From an uncultured Verrucomicrobiota bacterium (lineage in GTDB: Bacteria; Verrucomicrobiota; Verrucomicrobiia; Limisphaerales; UBA9464): 64,000 bases of DNA. The DNA is taken from NCBI GenBank assembly GCA_903939515.1, contig CAJAHH010000065.1:1-64000 (forward strand), read 5' to 3'. The notes below the pieces were generated by a model that had not been told where the DNA came from, ran no database searches, and saw nothing but the letters and a program-made list of their open reading frames with translations. A program made the translations under genes and the position numbers. This document shows, in pieces, positions 1 through 8,835 of this stretch. Position 1 is the stretch's first letter, and each line of letters begins with the position of its first letter.

Positions 1-16
1 ACACCCTTCCGATCCC

Positions 17-143
17 ATCGGAATACTGTCCGACATCAGCCCGGACGACTGTCCGACTTCAATCGGAACACTGTCCGCTTTGAATCGGAACGCTGTCCGA
101 CTTCAAATCGGATTGGTGTCCGATTTGCGTCGGAATACGCAGG
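17..143. repeat. 22-bp dyad-containing tandem repeat array
   Basis: Five or six degenerate units of about 22 bp follow one another. Their common core is TCGGAAnnCTGTCCGACTTC, with clear units near 17-37, 38-61, 62-83, 84-106 and 107-128 and a partial unit at 129-143. Each unit carries a small dyad, CGGA-N6-TCCG. The array runs directly into the 5'-truncated PEP-CTERM gene. Multiple short internal binding sites of this kind are known at the ends of some transposons, such as IS21-type elements, so a transposon end is one reading. It could also be an intergenic repeat family. No transposase is visible beside it. Confidence 0.7.
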
Positions 144-159
144 AACTGGAACGTTATCG

Positions 160-726
160 TTGATCGGAGGCGCTACCGCCACATTTGCCGGGGGATTTGA
201 TGATGAAAATGTGGGTTTGCGAACTGCCAACTACCCCAGTCAAAGTCAGAATAACCTGACAGCGGGTGTCCAAATGCAGCTTTCGACGGTAGGCACGACA
301 GGGATTACCTTCTCCTACGCAGTCAAGCACGGCCTCGAAGCGGCCAATACCCAATCCGTGCTCTGGTCCACCGACAACACCACCTATCAATCGGCCGGGT
401 CTTTCACCTTTGCACCGGCCGCTAGCGGCTCCGGCGACACTTGGTACAGCCGCTCGGTCAGTTTGCCGGCAGGAGCCAACAATCAGGGCAACCTGTACGT
501 GCGAGTTGTGTCCGATTTCACTCCCGGCCTGAGCTCTTACACCGCCTCGCAATTGGGCAGCAGCTACAACGGTGCCGGCCCTTGGCGCTTTGACGATGTC
601 ACCTTCTAGGCGGTGCCTGAGCCAGCCACCAGCGCCGCGGCATCGGCTGCGGCCTTAATTGGATTCGCACTCCTGCGTCGGCGTTGGAGCCGAGGTGCTC
701 AGGAGTCATCCGATAGCGCCGTTTAA
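160..726 (+). pseudogene. PEP-CTERM exported protein, 5'-truncated, in-frame TAG before the anchor
   Basis: The frame from 160 encodes a beta-rich, Ser/Thr/Gly-rich segment typical of Verrucomicrobia PEP-CTERM proteins, including GPWRFDDVTF. It then meets TAG at 607-609. Reading on in the same frame gives AVPEPATSAAA, a hydrophobic helix and LLRRRWS, which is a complete PEP-CTERM sorting signal, and ends at TAA 724-726. The frame also stays open upstream through the repeat array with no signal peptide, so the true 5' end is missing. TTG at 160 is only the first possible start. The product is probably not made. If it were, stopping at TAG would release it without its membrane anchor. Confidence 0.8.
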
Positions 727-804
727 CCCACACCCAGTGGCTCTGGCAAAGGCAGGGGCAAACTGATTCAGCGCGGACTGAGTCGGCGCAGGAGGGGGGA
801 GGAA

Positions 805-1080
805 TCACTCTTTCGAAGAACCGTGGCTGCGCACCTTAGCCAAGCGCTTGGTCGACTTTTTCAACATCGACTGGCCTTCGCGGGCGAGGGTTCGAGCACG
901 ATGCCAAGCCAGCTTGGCTGATCGAGCGGTCTTCTTGGCCACTTTGTAGGCCGCCTTGGCTTTTCGGTGTTCGGCATGGGTCGCTTCGGCCGTCTTGACC
1001 AGAACCACGACTCGTTGCTCGACCTTTTGGTGGGCAGAGATTTGGGCAGCGAGGTTTTTGGGGAGTTGGGTCGCTTTCAT
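805..1080 (-). CDS. small basic Lys/Ala-rich protein
   Basis: This 91-residue protein starts MKATQLPKN and has a helical, Ala/Lys/Arg-rich body (KAKAAYKVAKKTARSAK) ending KVRSHGSSKE. It has no signal peptide, no cysteines and no recognised domain. The low-complexity basic composition suggests a coiled coil or a nucleic-acid-binding protein, but this is inference. The frame is open further upstream, to 1185. The ATG at 1080 was chosen because the upstream residues look non-coding; no clear Shine-Dalgarno sequence supports either start. It lies downstream of, and in the same direction as, the glycosyltransferase. Confidence 0.5.
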   Translation of the reverse strand: MKATQLPKNLAAQISAHQKVEQRVVVLVKTAEATHAEHRKAKAAYKVAKKTARSAKLAWHRARTLAREGQSMLKKSTKRLAKVRSHGSSKE

Positions 1081-1188
1081 CGGAGGGTAACCGATGTTTT
1101 CAATCCGAAGACACAGTTGCGTGACGAAACGGAAACAACGGTGCTTAACATCTGCCCTCGCAACCCGATCGCGGCAAGTCGCCAAATG

Positions 1189-2547
1189 TTACGTTTGAAG
1201 CCCTCTGGAACGAACGGACTGAAGAGTGCTCAGATAGATAGCCTGCACTTCACGGACGATTTCAGTCCACGCCATCGTCTCTGCAACCTGACGGCCCTGT
1301 GCTCCGAGCTGCCGCAGGTGGAGCATGTCTGCGACTGCGCATTCAGCGGTGCGCTCAAACGCTGACCGGTCGCCATAGGGCACCGTCCACCCATGAACCC
1401 CGGAGACCACGCTCTGACCCGCTGCACCGTAATTAAAGGCCAGAACTGCAATACCACTGGCCATGGCCTCAAGTGTTACATTCCCAAAGGTCTCGGTGAG
1501 GCTGGGAAAGAGCAGCAAGTCGGCTGAAGCATAATGGGACGCCAAATCCTCGCCCATTCGTCGCCCAGCAAACACGGCGTCGGGCGCCTCGCGCTCCAAC
1601 CAAGCCCGAGCGGGACCATCGCCCACCACGACCAAGCGAGCATCTGGTTGGACCCTGCGGATCTTTCGATACGCCGAGACCAAGAGGTCGAGATTCTTCT
1701 CCGGAGCAATGCGGCCGACGGCCACCATCACCAGTGTGGAGGGGCCCGCTCCCCAGGAGGATCGCAATTCTTGAGAACGTCGGGAGGGATGAAAGCGGCT
1801 GGCATCCACACCACGGGCCACCACCTTCAAGCGCTCAAAGCCGGAAGCCTCTAATTCCGCAGCCAATCCCGCCGTCGGAACCATGGTGTAGGCGCACCGG
1901 TTATGAAAACGGCGCAAGTAACCCAGAACCCAGTGGCGGAGAGGCCCAATACCATAGTGGGCACTGTAGGCATGGAAGTTGGTCCGGAACTCCGAAACCA
2001 CGGGGAGACCCAATCGACGCGCCACGCGCAACGCCGACCATCCTAGCGGGCCTTCGGTGGCGATGTGCACGATGTCCGGCGGCTGCGCCTTCCAATCTCG
2101 TTCCAACCGGCCCGCCGCCGGAAGCCCCAGTTTCAGTTCCGGATAGCGTGGAATTGGAATCCCTGAGGTGAGCCGTTCGGAAAAGCGCGGAGGCTGGCCC
2201 CCGAGTGATCCACCGCCATCCACCATCACACCGGTTTGAGCACCCGGGCCATTCTTGGACACCCCATCGACTTTGGGCTGACGCGGCCGCGTCACCTCGA
2301 CGAAATGACCCTCTCGCAACAAGCCGGCCACCAACTGAGCCACCGTGCTCGCCACACCGTTGATCTCTGGAGGATAGGTCTCCGTCACCAAGGCGATCCG
2401 CAACGGTCGCGCTGGATGCGGGATGGTTTGATCCGACTTGGCGAGAGCCCCTTCGATCACTTCTTCATCCAGCACTGACTGAGAAACGAACCGATGGCGG
2501 ATTGTCGATATTTCTGTATCGAAACAGGACCGCCACCGGAGCTTCAC
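1189..2547 (-). CDS. GT4-family glycosyltransferase (alpha-mannosyltransferase-like)
   Basis: Cytoplasmic or membrane-associated glycosyltransferase of the GT-B fold that transfers a sugar from a nucleotide donor. The N-terminal domain opens with RIALVTETYPPEINGVAST, typical of GDP-mannose-dependent alpha-mannosyltransferases of the MgtA/PimB type. It is followed by PDIVHIATEGPLGWSA and FRTNFHAY. The C-terminal domain holds VAVGRIAPEKNLDLLV, the donor-phosphate-binding pattern. The EX7E motif is ETFGNVTLE at about residues 350-358. At 452 residues it is longer than the usual 380-400. The first 45 residues look non-conserved, so translation may start further in, but no better ATG is present. 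The donor sugar and acceptor cannot be read from sequence; glycolipid synthesis is the usual role. Confidence 0.85.
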   Translation of the reverse strand: MKLRWRSCFDTEISTIRHRFVSQSVLDEEVIEGALAKSDQTIPHPARPLRIALVTETYPPEINGVASTVAQLVAGLLREGHFVEVTRPRQPKVDGVSKNGPGAQTGVMVDGGGSLGGQPPRFSERLTSGIPIPRYPELKLGLPAAGRLERDWKAQPPDIVHIATEGPLGWSALRVARRLGLPVVSEFRTNFHAYSAHYGIGPLRHWVLGYLRRFHNRCAYTMVPTAGLAAELEASGFERLKVVARGVDASRFHPSRRSQELRSSWGAGPSTLVMVAVGRIAPEKNLDLLVSAYRKIRRVQPDARLVVVGDGPARAWLEREAPDAVFAGRRMGEDLASHYASADLLLFPSLTETFGNVTLEAMASGIAVLAFNYGAAGQSVVSGVHGWTVPYGDRSAFERTAECAVADMLHLRQLGAQGRQVAETMAWTEIVREVQAIYLSTLQSVRSRGLQT

Positions 2548-2605
2548 ACAACCTCATTGGAATCGAAACCAGACCGATCCAACGGTCTGAATCATTAACA
2601 CTTCC

Positions 2606-3241
2606 ATGAATCGCATCATGACCGCCCCGTTTTCCCACTACCTCGAAGCGTTGCGCACCCAGCGCTGGGACGATCACCGCTACTACCACCACAGCCGGAT
2701 CAACCAATCGCTGCACCTCATCAGCGCCCTGTCCTTCGTGGTCTCCTACGTCTTCCTCTTCATCGATCCGGCCGTCTCAGCACTCATCGCCTGGGGCATC
2801 TCGATGACGTCGCGCCAGTCCGGGCATTTCTTCTTTGAACCGCGCGGGTATGACCACGTGAATCGAGCCACCCACGAGCACAAGGAAGACATCAAGATTG
2901 GCTACAACTTGCGACGTAAGGTAGTGCTCATGGCGCTGTGGGCGGTGGCTCCGGCAGTCCTCTACTTCAGCCCCAATTTCTTGGGTTTGCTGAATGAGGA
3001 AGTGGTCCGTGGAGGTTACCTCAAGAGCCTCGGACTCATCTGGTTGTACATCGGCCTCGGCGGGTTGATCTTCCGCACCATCCACCTGTTCTTTTTGCGC
3101 GATGTGACCACCGGACTGGTCTGGGCGCTGAAAATCACGACCGATCCCTTCCACGATATCTTGCTGTACTGGCGCTCACCGCTGGCGCTGCTGCGGGGCG
3201 AACTCATCGACCCCATGGACCACGCTCAGTCGAACCACTAA
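2606..3241 (+). CDS. DUF962/Mpo1-like integral membrane protein
   Basis: The 211-residue protein has about four hydrophobic segments (roughly residues 35-55, 57-70, 107-122 and 143-160). Histidine-rich motifs near the membrane, YYHHSRINQSLH and SGHFFFEPRGYDH, resemble the DUF962/Mpo1 family. Yeast Mpo1 in that family is an Fe(II)-dependent dioxygenase acting on 2-hydroxy fatty acids. Whether the bacterial relatives share the chemistry is not established here. ATG at 2606 and at 2618 are both possible starts. It is divergent from the glycosyltransferase (59 bp apart) and convergent with the aminotransferase. The family match is from motif memory and is moderately secure. Confidence 0.6.
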   Translation: MNRIMTAPFSHYLEALRTQRWDDHRYYHHSRINQSLHLISALSFVVSYVFLFIDPAVSALIAWGISMTSRQSGHFFFEPRGYDHVNRATHEHKEDIKIGYNLRRKVVLMALWAVAPAVLYFSPNFLGLLNEEVVRGGYLKSLGLIWLYIGLGGLIFRTIHLFFLRDVTTGLVWALKITTDPFHDILLYWRSPLALLRGELIDPMDHAQSNH

Positions 3242-3298
3242 ACCGGATCGATTGAGTTGGATCAATCGAGCCGGCGACAGCGGAGTCTTTCGCTACGA

Positions 3299-4999
3299 CT
3301 AGGCGGTTTGTTTGGCAAGTCCCTGGGCGATGACTGGGCCGGAGGGTTTCTTTCGAATCCTCCCCAGCATCTCCCGGCGGATTTGCCGGCGGATGGATCG
3401 ATTATCCACGCCGGGAACCTGCGACCACCACTCATCTTGTTGCATCGACACGGCGGCCCGAAGGAATCGTTCGGACACCGACTGAAACTCCTCTTCAGAA
3501 TAGTTGAGACTGAAGATGAGCCGCCCGCTGCCCACCCAACTCAGCGCCAACCCTTCGGCACGGAGGTAGAACTGGAACATCCAATTATAACGGCTGGGGA
3601 CCCGGTACAAGATCGTCCAGACCGTCGACAGGTTGGCCACACGCACGGGCAAGTCCGCCGTAGCGAGGCGTTCGTTGAGACTGCGACAGCGTTGATTCCA
3701 TCGCTCGTCCAGACCGTCGTACCATCCGCGCACCTCGGGCGTTTCCAACCGCTCCAGGAAAACCTGCATCGCGGCCATGACGTAGGGGTGCGAGTTGAAT
3801 GTGCCTCGGGCAAAGCAAATGTCGGCGGGTCGGTCTTCGCGGTAGCGCACCATGAGGGAACGGCGTCCGCAAATGACACCAACCGGAAATCCACCGCCCA
3901 AGGTTTTGCCGTAAGTGACTATATCGGCATCAACCCCGAAGTATTCTTGTGCCCCGCCAGGAGCGAGTCGGAACCCCAAGAACACCTCATCGAAAATCAG
4001 TACGATGCCGCGTCGCGTGCACACCTCGCGCAAGGACCGGAGCCATTCGGTGTAGCGCTGGCGATCGAAGCCGGCACTGCGAGAGCTATCCACCAAGGTC
4101 GAGTCGCCCGGGGCGGGACGGTTCGGATGCAGCGCCTGGAGGGGGTTGACCAGCACGCACGCAATGTCCTTGCGCGTGGAAAGCACTCGAAGCGTGGCCT
4201 GATCCATTTCCTTCAGCGTGTACACGCAACCGGGCGGCATGGGGTTTCCCGGGCCCGGTTGGACATCATCCCACCATCCGTGATAGGAGCCACAGAAGCG
4301 GACCAGATACTTGCGTCCGGTATGGTAGCGCGCCAAGCGCACCGCCTGCATGACCGCCTCGGTGCCGGACATGTGGAACGACACCTCGTCCTTGCCCGAA
4401 ATGCGGCAAAGCCGTTCGGCGTTCCATGCCGTGCAGGGATGCAAGCTGCCCAACACCGGACCCAAAGCCTGGACCCGCTGCACCGCCTCCTCCATGCACG
4501 ACTTGTAGAAGTCGTAGCCCATGACATTGACCCCATAAGATCCGGTCAAATCGAGGTAGCGCCGTCCGTCCAAATCGGTGATATGCACCCCTTCCGACGA
4601 CTCGACAAATCCTCCCAGTTTCAAATGGGTTCGCACATACGGGCTGAACTGAAACGGCACTCGATAGGCTCGGGTGAACTGGAGGTCGGAGATGTGACGA
4701 GAGGCCTCCGTCGATTGGATGATGGATCGCGGATGATGCCCGGCAAACTGCCCCGCCAGACGGAAGAACCCCTGTCGACGGGTCGCTTCTACCGCGTCCG
4801 AAGCTCCATCGGTGCGGAACACCTCTTCATCCCCATAGGCATAACCGGGAATCCAGCGGGTGATCCGCTTGGCCCATCGAGAGTGGCCAGCCAGCGACGG
4901 ATGCTTGGCAAAGGAAAGTTGGAGACGCCGCCGACCCCATGCCATCGCACCGGCCACAGGGATCAAAGCAAACCAAGACGGATTTAAGAATTCAGACAT
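3299..4999 (-). CDS. class III PLP aminotransferase with N-terminal membrane segment
   Basis: A PLP-dependent class III aminotransferase related to glutamate-1-semialdehyde 2,1-aminomutases. The core begins at GVHITDLDGRRYLDLTGSYG. It contains FHMSGTEAVMQAVRLAR (cofactor phosphate binding), SYHGWWDD, LIFDEVFLGFR (Asp pairing with the PLP ring nitrogen) and the Schiff-base lysine in TYGKTLGGGFPVG near residue 362. At 566 residues it is over 100 longer than usual. The extra N-terminus starts MSEFLNPSWFALIPVAGAM and includes a possible membrane helix. The start at 4999 is preceded by AAAGG on the minus strand, and its codon overlaps that of the divergent psd gene. The substrate is unknown; a role next to phospholipid synthesis is inference from the neighbour. 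Confidence 0.8.
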   Translation of the reverse strand: MSEFLNPSWFALIPVAGAMAWGRRRLQLSFAKHPSLAGHSRWAKRITRWIPGYAYGDEEVFRTDGASDAVEATRRQGFFRLAGQFAGHHPRSIIQSTEASRHISDLQFTRAYRVPFQFSPYVRTHLKLGGFVESSEGVHITDLDGRRYLDLTGSYGVNVMGYDFYKSCMEEAVQRVQALGPVLGSLHPCTAWNAERLCRISGKDEVSFHMSGTEAVMQAVRLARYHTGRKYLVRFCGSYHGWWDDVQPGPGNPMPPGCVYTLKEMDQATLRVLSTRKDIACVLVNPLQALHPNRPAPGDSTLVDSSRSAGFDRQRYTEWLRSLREVCTRRGIVLIFDEVFLGFRLAPGGAQEYFGVDADIVTYGKTLGGGFPVGVICGRRSLMVRYREDRPADICFARGTFNSHPYVMAAMQVFLERLETPEVRGWYDGLDERWNQRCRSLNERLATADLPVRVANLSTVWTILYRVPSRYNWMFQFYLRAEGLALSWVGSGRLIFSLNYSEEEFQSVSERFLRAAVSMQQDEWWSQVPGVDNRSIRRQIRREMLGRIRKKPSGPVIAQGLAKQTA

Positions 5000-5951
5000 G
5001 AAGATACCTTTTGTTAACACGTCAACTCGCAACGGTGGCGGCACTGCCACCCGACTGCGCGCCTTCCGCGACCGCCTGCTGTTGCAGGAGGATTTGAACT
5101 TTTTGCTCACCAATCGTCTGCCACGGTCCCTGCTGACCCACGCCATGGGCCGCTTCAGCAGTATTCGAAATCCGCTGCTCACGCGGGCTTCTATCGCAGT
5201 GTGGCAACTCTTCACCGACCTCGACCTCAGCGAATCCAAGCACCAGCGATTTCACAGCCTTCAGGAATGCTTCACCCGCGAATTGAAACCCGGAATGCGA
5301 CCGGTGAATCCGGATTCCAAAATCTTGGTGAGTCCCTGTGATGGCATCATCGGAGCCTGGGGTGCGGTGCGTGGGATGCAGGCTTTCCAAGCGAAGGGAT
5401 TCCCCTACTCGATCGAAGATCTCTTTGGCAGCGCCGGAGCCGCCGCAGATTTTCAGGACGGTAGCTTCATCACCCTTCGATTGACCTCGGACATGTACCA
5501 CCGCTTCCACAGTCCGGAATCGGGCACCGTTGAAAAGGTGACCTCCATTTCGGGAGACACCTGGAACGTCAATCCTATCGCCCTCCGACGGGTCGAAAAC
5601 CTCTTCTGCAAAAACGAGCGAGCCGTGGTGCGACTGCGCCTGGCCGATGGGCGTCCGGTGGCGATGGTCGCCGTGGCCGCCATTCTGGTGGCCTCGATCC
5701 GACTGCACTTCCTGAACCTCCTGTTGAGCCAAGGTTGGAAAGGACCTCGCGAAATCTCCTGCAGCACACCCGTGGTGCGAGGCGATGAGCTGGGATGGTT
5801 CGAACACGGCTCCACCATCATTCTGTTCGCGCCGGCTGGCTTCAAGGTCTGCGCGCATCTTCAGAGCGGACACCGCATTCGCATGGGAGAGGCTCTCATC
5901 GAAATACCCCCATTTTCTGCAACTTGTCACACGCCGCTCACCCAGCCGTGA
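4998..5951 (+). CDS. psd: phosphatidylserine decarboxylase proenzyme
   Basis: Converts phosphatidylserine to phosphatidylethanolamine at the inner membrane. The 317-residue protein has the family landmarks. An N-terminal NRLPRSLLTHAMGRF segment is followed by ECFTRELKPGMRPV and by VSPCDGIIGAWG, with the Asp of the autocleavage triad. YHRFHSPESG carries the His region. The GST autoprocessing site lies in FEHGSTIILFAPAGF near residue 269, where the serine becomes the pyruvoyl group. The usual LGST reads HGST here. The ATG at 4998 overlaps the ATG of the divergent aminotransferase; the next in-frame Met would remove part of the conserved start. Confidence 0.92.
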   Translation: MKIPFVNTSTRNGGGTATRLRAFRDRLLLQEDLNFLLTNRLPRSLLTHAMGRFSSIRNPLLTRASIAVWQLFTDLDLSESKHQRFHSLQECFTRELKPGMRPVNPDSKILVSPCDGIIGAWGAVRGMQAFQAKGFPYSIEDLFGSAGAAADFQDGSFITLRLTSDMYHRFHSPESGTVEKVTSISGDTWNVNPIALRRVENLFCKNERAVVRLRLADGRPVAMVAVAAILVASIRLHFLNLLLSQGWKGPREISCSTPVVRGDELGWFEHGSTIILFAPAGFKVCAHLQSGHRIRMGEALIEIPPFSATCHTPLTQP

Positions 5952-6010
5952 CGTCGATTTTAGGTGAGACCTGAAACCCGAACTCGGGTCCCGCAGGCAT
6001 ACCTAGATGC

Positions 6011-6050
6011 TTGTCACCGTGTTGTCACCGGAGCGTCACTGTTCAGTCGG
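6011..6050 (+). promoter_or_regulatory. PhoB-box-like 11-bp direct repeats
   Basis: Four heptamers are spaced exactly 11 bp apart: TTGTCAC (6011), TTGTCAC (6022), GCGTCAC (6033) and CAGTCGG (6044). The E. coli Pho box is a direct repeat of CTGTCAT at 11-bp spacing, so the layout and core match a PhoB-type site. It lies about 75-115 bp upstream of the ATG at 6125 and in the same orientation as that gene. A related two-repeat site is at 22169-22186. Binding by a Pho regulator is inference. Confidence 0.5.
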
Positions 6051-6124
6051 AAACAACTCATCATGATATTAGAAAATCAGGTTTCGCTCCCGGGTTGATT
6101 TCACCGACTCCAACTGTTCCTCCA

Positions 6125-8050
6125 ATGACTGCTCAATTAATCATCCGATCTATTTTAGCCTCGGTGGGACTTCTGCTGATGGGCATGGAAGTGCGCGCGC
6201 AATTGGCCGTCACTGAGGTTCACTCCAACCAGTCCACCAACGGGACACCCACACTGCACGCCGACTGGTTCGAGCTCACTCATTACGGAACGACGCCGAT
6301 CGATTTGCGGGGTTGGCGGTTCAACGATTCCAACGGCGGCCTGACCAACGGTGCCGTAACCTTGGGCGCACTCACCCTTTCTCCCGGCGAATCCGTTGTC
6401 TTTGTGCAGGACATTGATGCGGCTGCGTTCCGCTCCTGGTGGGGCGCTGCGCTTTCACCGTCGCTTCAAATCATTAGCTACACGGCGGCAAGCATCGGAC
6501 TCAGTTCGACTGGTGACGGTATCCGCCTCTGGGATGCTTCAGCCGCATCGGGAGCATCGCCCGCAGTGTCGGTGGATTTCGCGGCCACTGGGACCAATTT
6601 CTCCAGCTTCACGAGTGACACCAAGACCGGGCTCCTGACAGCCCGAACCACGTCTGAAGTCCCGGGGGCCTTCTTGGCGGCGGACAATAGTGATTGGGGT
6701 TCCCCGGGCATCGCCGGCTCCAGCATTCCGCTGACCATCACCACCCCACCGGCCAACAAAACGGTCAATCCGGGTGATGCCGCCACTTTCACTGTGGAGG
6801 TCGCCGGCTTGCCGCGTCCCCGCTATCAGTGGCGTTTCAATGGCACACCCATCCCGGGCGAAACTGGCGCCAGTCTCACTGTCTTGAATGCTCAAACTCA
6901 AGTCAGTGGCCTGTACTCGGTTCAACTCGATAACGGCTTAGCCACACTGACGAGCGCCGATGCCAGGCTCCAAATCGCTGCGGCTCCCTCAGCCCCCCGC
7001 TGGGTACAGACACCGACAGATCTGACGGTTCTCACCGGCGGCGCGGCCACGTTCTCTGCAGCAGCCTCTGGAGTACCGGAACCCACCTACCAGTGGGCTT
7101 TCAATGGAACACCCCTCTCCGGAGCCACCTCAGCCACCTTCACCGTCAACCCGGTGACCGCGGTGCAAGCGGGCCAGTACTCCGTCACCGCCGCGAACGC
7201 CAGCGGCACGATCACCCACTTGGTGTCATTGACCGTGCTCAGCCGGCCAGACATCCGCATCACCGAAGTGAGCAGTGCTCGCACGACGTTGGATCCCGCC
7301 TTCATCGACCGGGTGGGTTTCGCGCCTGAAGATTGGTGGGAAATCACCTCCTTCTCACCCGTGCCGATTTCCTTGTCCGGTTGGCGCTTTGATGACAACA
7401 GCGCGAGCCTCGGCAGCGCACTGCTCATTGCGGACACCAATCTCACAATTCTGCCCGGCGAATCCATCGTGTTTGTGGAACGACTCACCCCGGATCAGTT
7501 TCGGACCTGGTGGGGCACCAATAATCTCCCGACCGGCCTGAAGATTGTGACCTATACCGGGAGCGGCATCGGACTGAGCTCGGGCGGCGACGCCTTGCGC
7601 CTCTGGAACGCCACGGCCACGGCCAATGCAGACACCATCGACGGAGTGGATTTCCCCGCCGGCGATCCGGGCATTAGTTTCAATTTCAATCCGGACACAC
7701 GCGAGTTCGGCAAACTCAGCGTGCTGGACTTGAACGGCGTGTTCCAAGCTCCCGCCACTCTGGAGGGCGTCAAGGAGTGGGGCTCTCCGGGCCGGATCAA
7801 GGCCGGAACGATCGTCACCCCTGCACTGCCCCCATTACTCACCATCACGCGAACCGAGGCGGCCTTGAAGGTCGTCATCTCCGCCGAGTCGGGTCACACC
7901 TACCGGCTGCAACGCCGCAATGAGGCCAGTGGCTCTTGGATTAACGAGGGTGAACCTCAGGCAGCCACCGTCGCCGGACCCGTCACCTTCTCCCTCGTCT
8001 TGGACCCCAACAGCGCCTCCGTCGGACTCTTTCGGGTGGAGGTTCAATGA
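6125..8050 (+). CDS. exported Lamin-tail (LTD) / Ig-like domain protein
   Basis: The 641-residue protein begins with a signal peptide ([20 protein letters not shown], cleavage after VRAQ). A Lamin-tail-like domain covers about residues 28-200 ([38 protein letters not shown]). Two Ig-like domains follow, about 205-395 ([14 protein letters not shown] and [14 protein letters not shown]). A second LTD-like domain spans about 397-555 ([29 protein letters not shown]). A C-terminal domain, [13 protein letters not shown] to LFRVEVQ, recurs in other exported proteins here. It is probably a surface or extracellular adhesion protein. The start at 6125 was chosen for the signal peptide. Its stop overlaps the start of the pseudopilin gene by 4 bp (ATGA). 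Confidence 0.8.
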   Translation: MTAQLIIRSILASVGLLLMGMEVRAQLAVTEVHSNQSTNGTPTLHADWFELTHYGTTPIDLRGWRFNDSNGGLTNGAVTLGALTLSPGESVVFVQDIDAAAFRSWWGAALSPSLQIISYTAASIGLSSTGDGIRLWDASAASGASPAVSVDFAATGTNFSSFTSDTKTGLLTARTTSEVPGAFLAADNSDWGSPGIAGSSIPLTITTPPANKTVNPGDAATFTVEVAGLPRPRYQWRFNGTPIPGETGASLTVLNAQTQVSGLYSVQLDNGLATLTSADARLQIAAAPSAPRWVQTPTDLTVLTGGAATFSAAASGVPEPTYQWAFNGTPLSGATSATFTVNPVTAVQAGQYSVTAANASGTITHLVSLTVLSRPDIRITEVSSARTTLDPAFIDRVGFAPEDWWEITSFSPVPISLSGWRFDDNSASLGSALLIADTNLTILPGESIVFVERLTPDQFRTWWGTNNLPTGLKIVTYTGSGIGLSSGGDALRLWNATATANADTIDGVDFPAGDPGISFNFNPDTREFGKLSVLDLNGVFQAPATLEGVKEWGSPGRIKAGTIVTPALPPLLTITRTEAALKVVISAESGHTYRLQRRNEASGSWINEGEPQAATVAGPVTFSLVLDPNSASVGLFRVEVQ

Positions 8051-8835
8051 AGGGCGTCCACTGCCGTCCACCGCTCGGTTCTCGCTCCGGCGGGTTCACC
8101 CTCATCGAGCTGCTGGTGGTCATTGCCATCATCGCTATCTTGGCCGGGATGCTTTTGCCGGCGCTGGCACGTGCCAAAGGCAGCGCTGTGCGTATCGCTT
8201 GCCTCAACCAGCAGAAACAATGGGGCCTCGGATTAATGCTCTATACGGAGGATAATCTCGATTACCTCCCCCGCGAGAAACCCTTCAGTCAGGATCAGTT
8301 GACCTGGCTTCAGGCTCAGAGCACCAACAATGCAGAGCTGTGGTGCAACGCGATCCCTCCGCGCATCGGACTGCGCCCTGTCCGCGACTACGCAACCAAT
8401 GGACAAGCGTTTTACGAGAAGGCTTCGCTCTTCACCTGCCCCGCGGCAAAATTGCCGTTGGCCACGGTCCGCAAAGCATCCCCGTTTTTCTCGCTGGCGA
8501 TGAATTCCAAACTCATCCGCAATGGAGAACCCTCTAAACTCTCCGCGGTCCAAATGGCGTCTCAAACGGTGGTCTTCACCGAGGCAGGAATGCCCGATGA
8601 GCTCAAATTTCACCCCAATCAATCGGCTTACAACGGGCAGCCGCATGCCTTCGCTAACCGGTTCTCGGCCCGTCACTCGGGCAGCGGGAACCTGGTTTTC
8701 GCCGACGGCCATGCCGAAAACCTCCGCGGCAATCAAGTCATCGACACTGCAACCGGCAGCCCGAATCTCGGGAAGGCCTTCCTGCCACAGACCCGCGTCG
8801 TCTGGACGCTGGACCCGCTCGATAACCCCAACTGA
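8047..8835 (+). CDS. pseudopilin-like protein with prepilin N-terminus
   Basis: The 262-residue protein has a prepilin peptidase site, [20 protein letters not shown] at about residues 15-34, with Glu at mature position 5. Next come [20 protein letters not shown] and a globular domain with [15 protein letters not shown] near the end. This is the DUF1559-like, H-X9-DG type of pseudopilin that is very abundant in Verrucomicrobia and Planctomycetes. It is presumably cleaved and methylated at the inner membrane. Translational coupling to the LTD gene (ATGA overlap) suggests the two act together. A second member is at 36302-37159. Its stop codon directly abuts the stop of the convergent cytochrome gene. 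Confidence 0.9.
   Translation: MKGVHCRPPLGSRSGGFTLIELLVVIAIIAILAGMLLPALARAKGSAVRIACLNQQKQWGLGLMLYTEDNLDYLPREKPFSQDQLTWLQAQSTNNAELWCNAIPPRIGLRPVRDYATNGQAFYEKASLFTCPAAKLPLATVRKASPFFSLAMNSKLIRNGEPSKLSAVQMASQTVVFTEAGMPDELKFHPNQSAYNGQPHAFANRFSARHSGSGNLVFADGHAENLRGNQVIDTATGSPNLGKAFLPQTRVVWTLDPLDNPN

Noticed and set aside
3257-4987. 576-codon open frame on the plus strand
   Set aside because: Antisense to the aminotransferase, whose PLP and Schiff-base motifs are clear. The plus-strand translation is rich in His/Arg/Gly with no domain, typical of GC-driven mirror frames.
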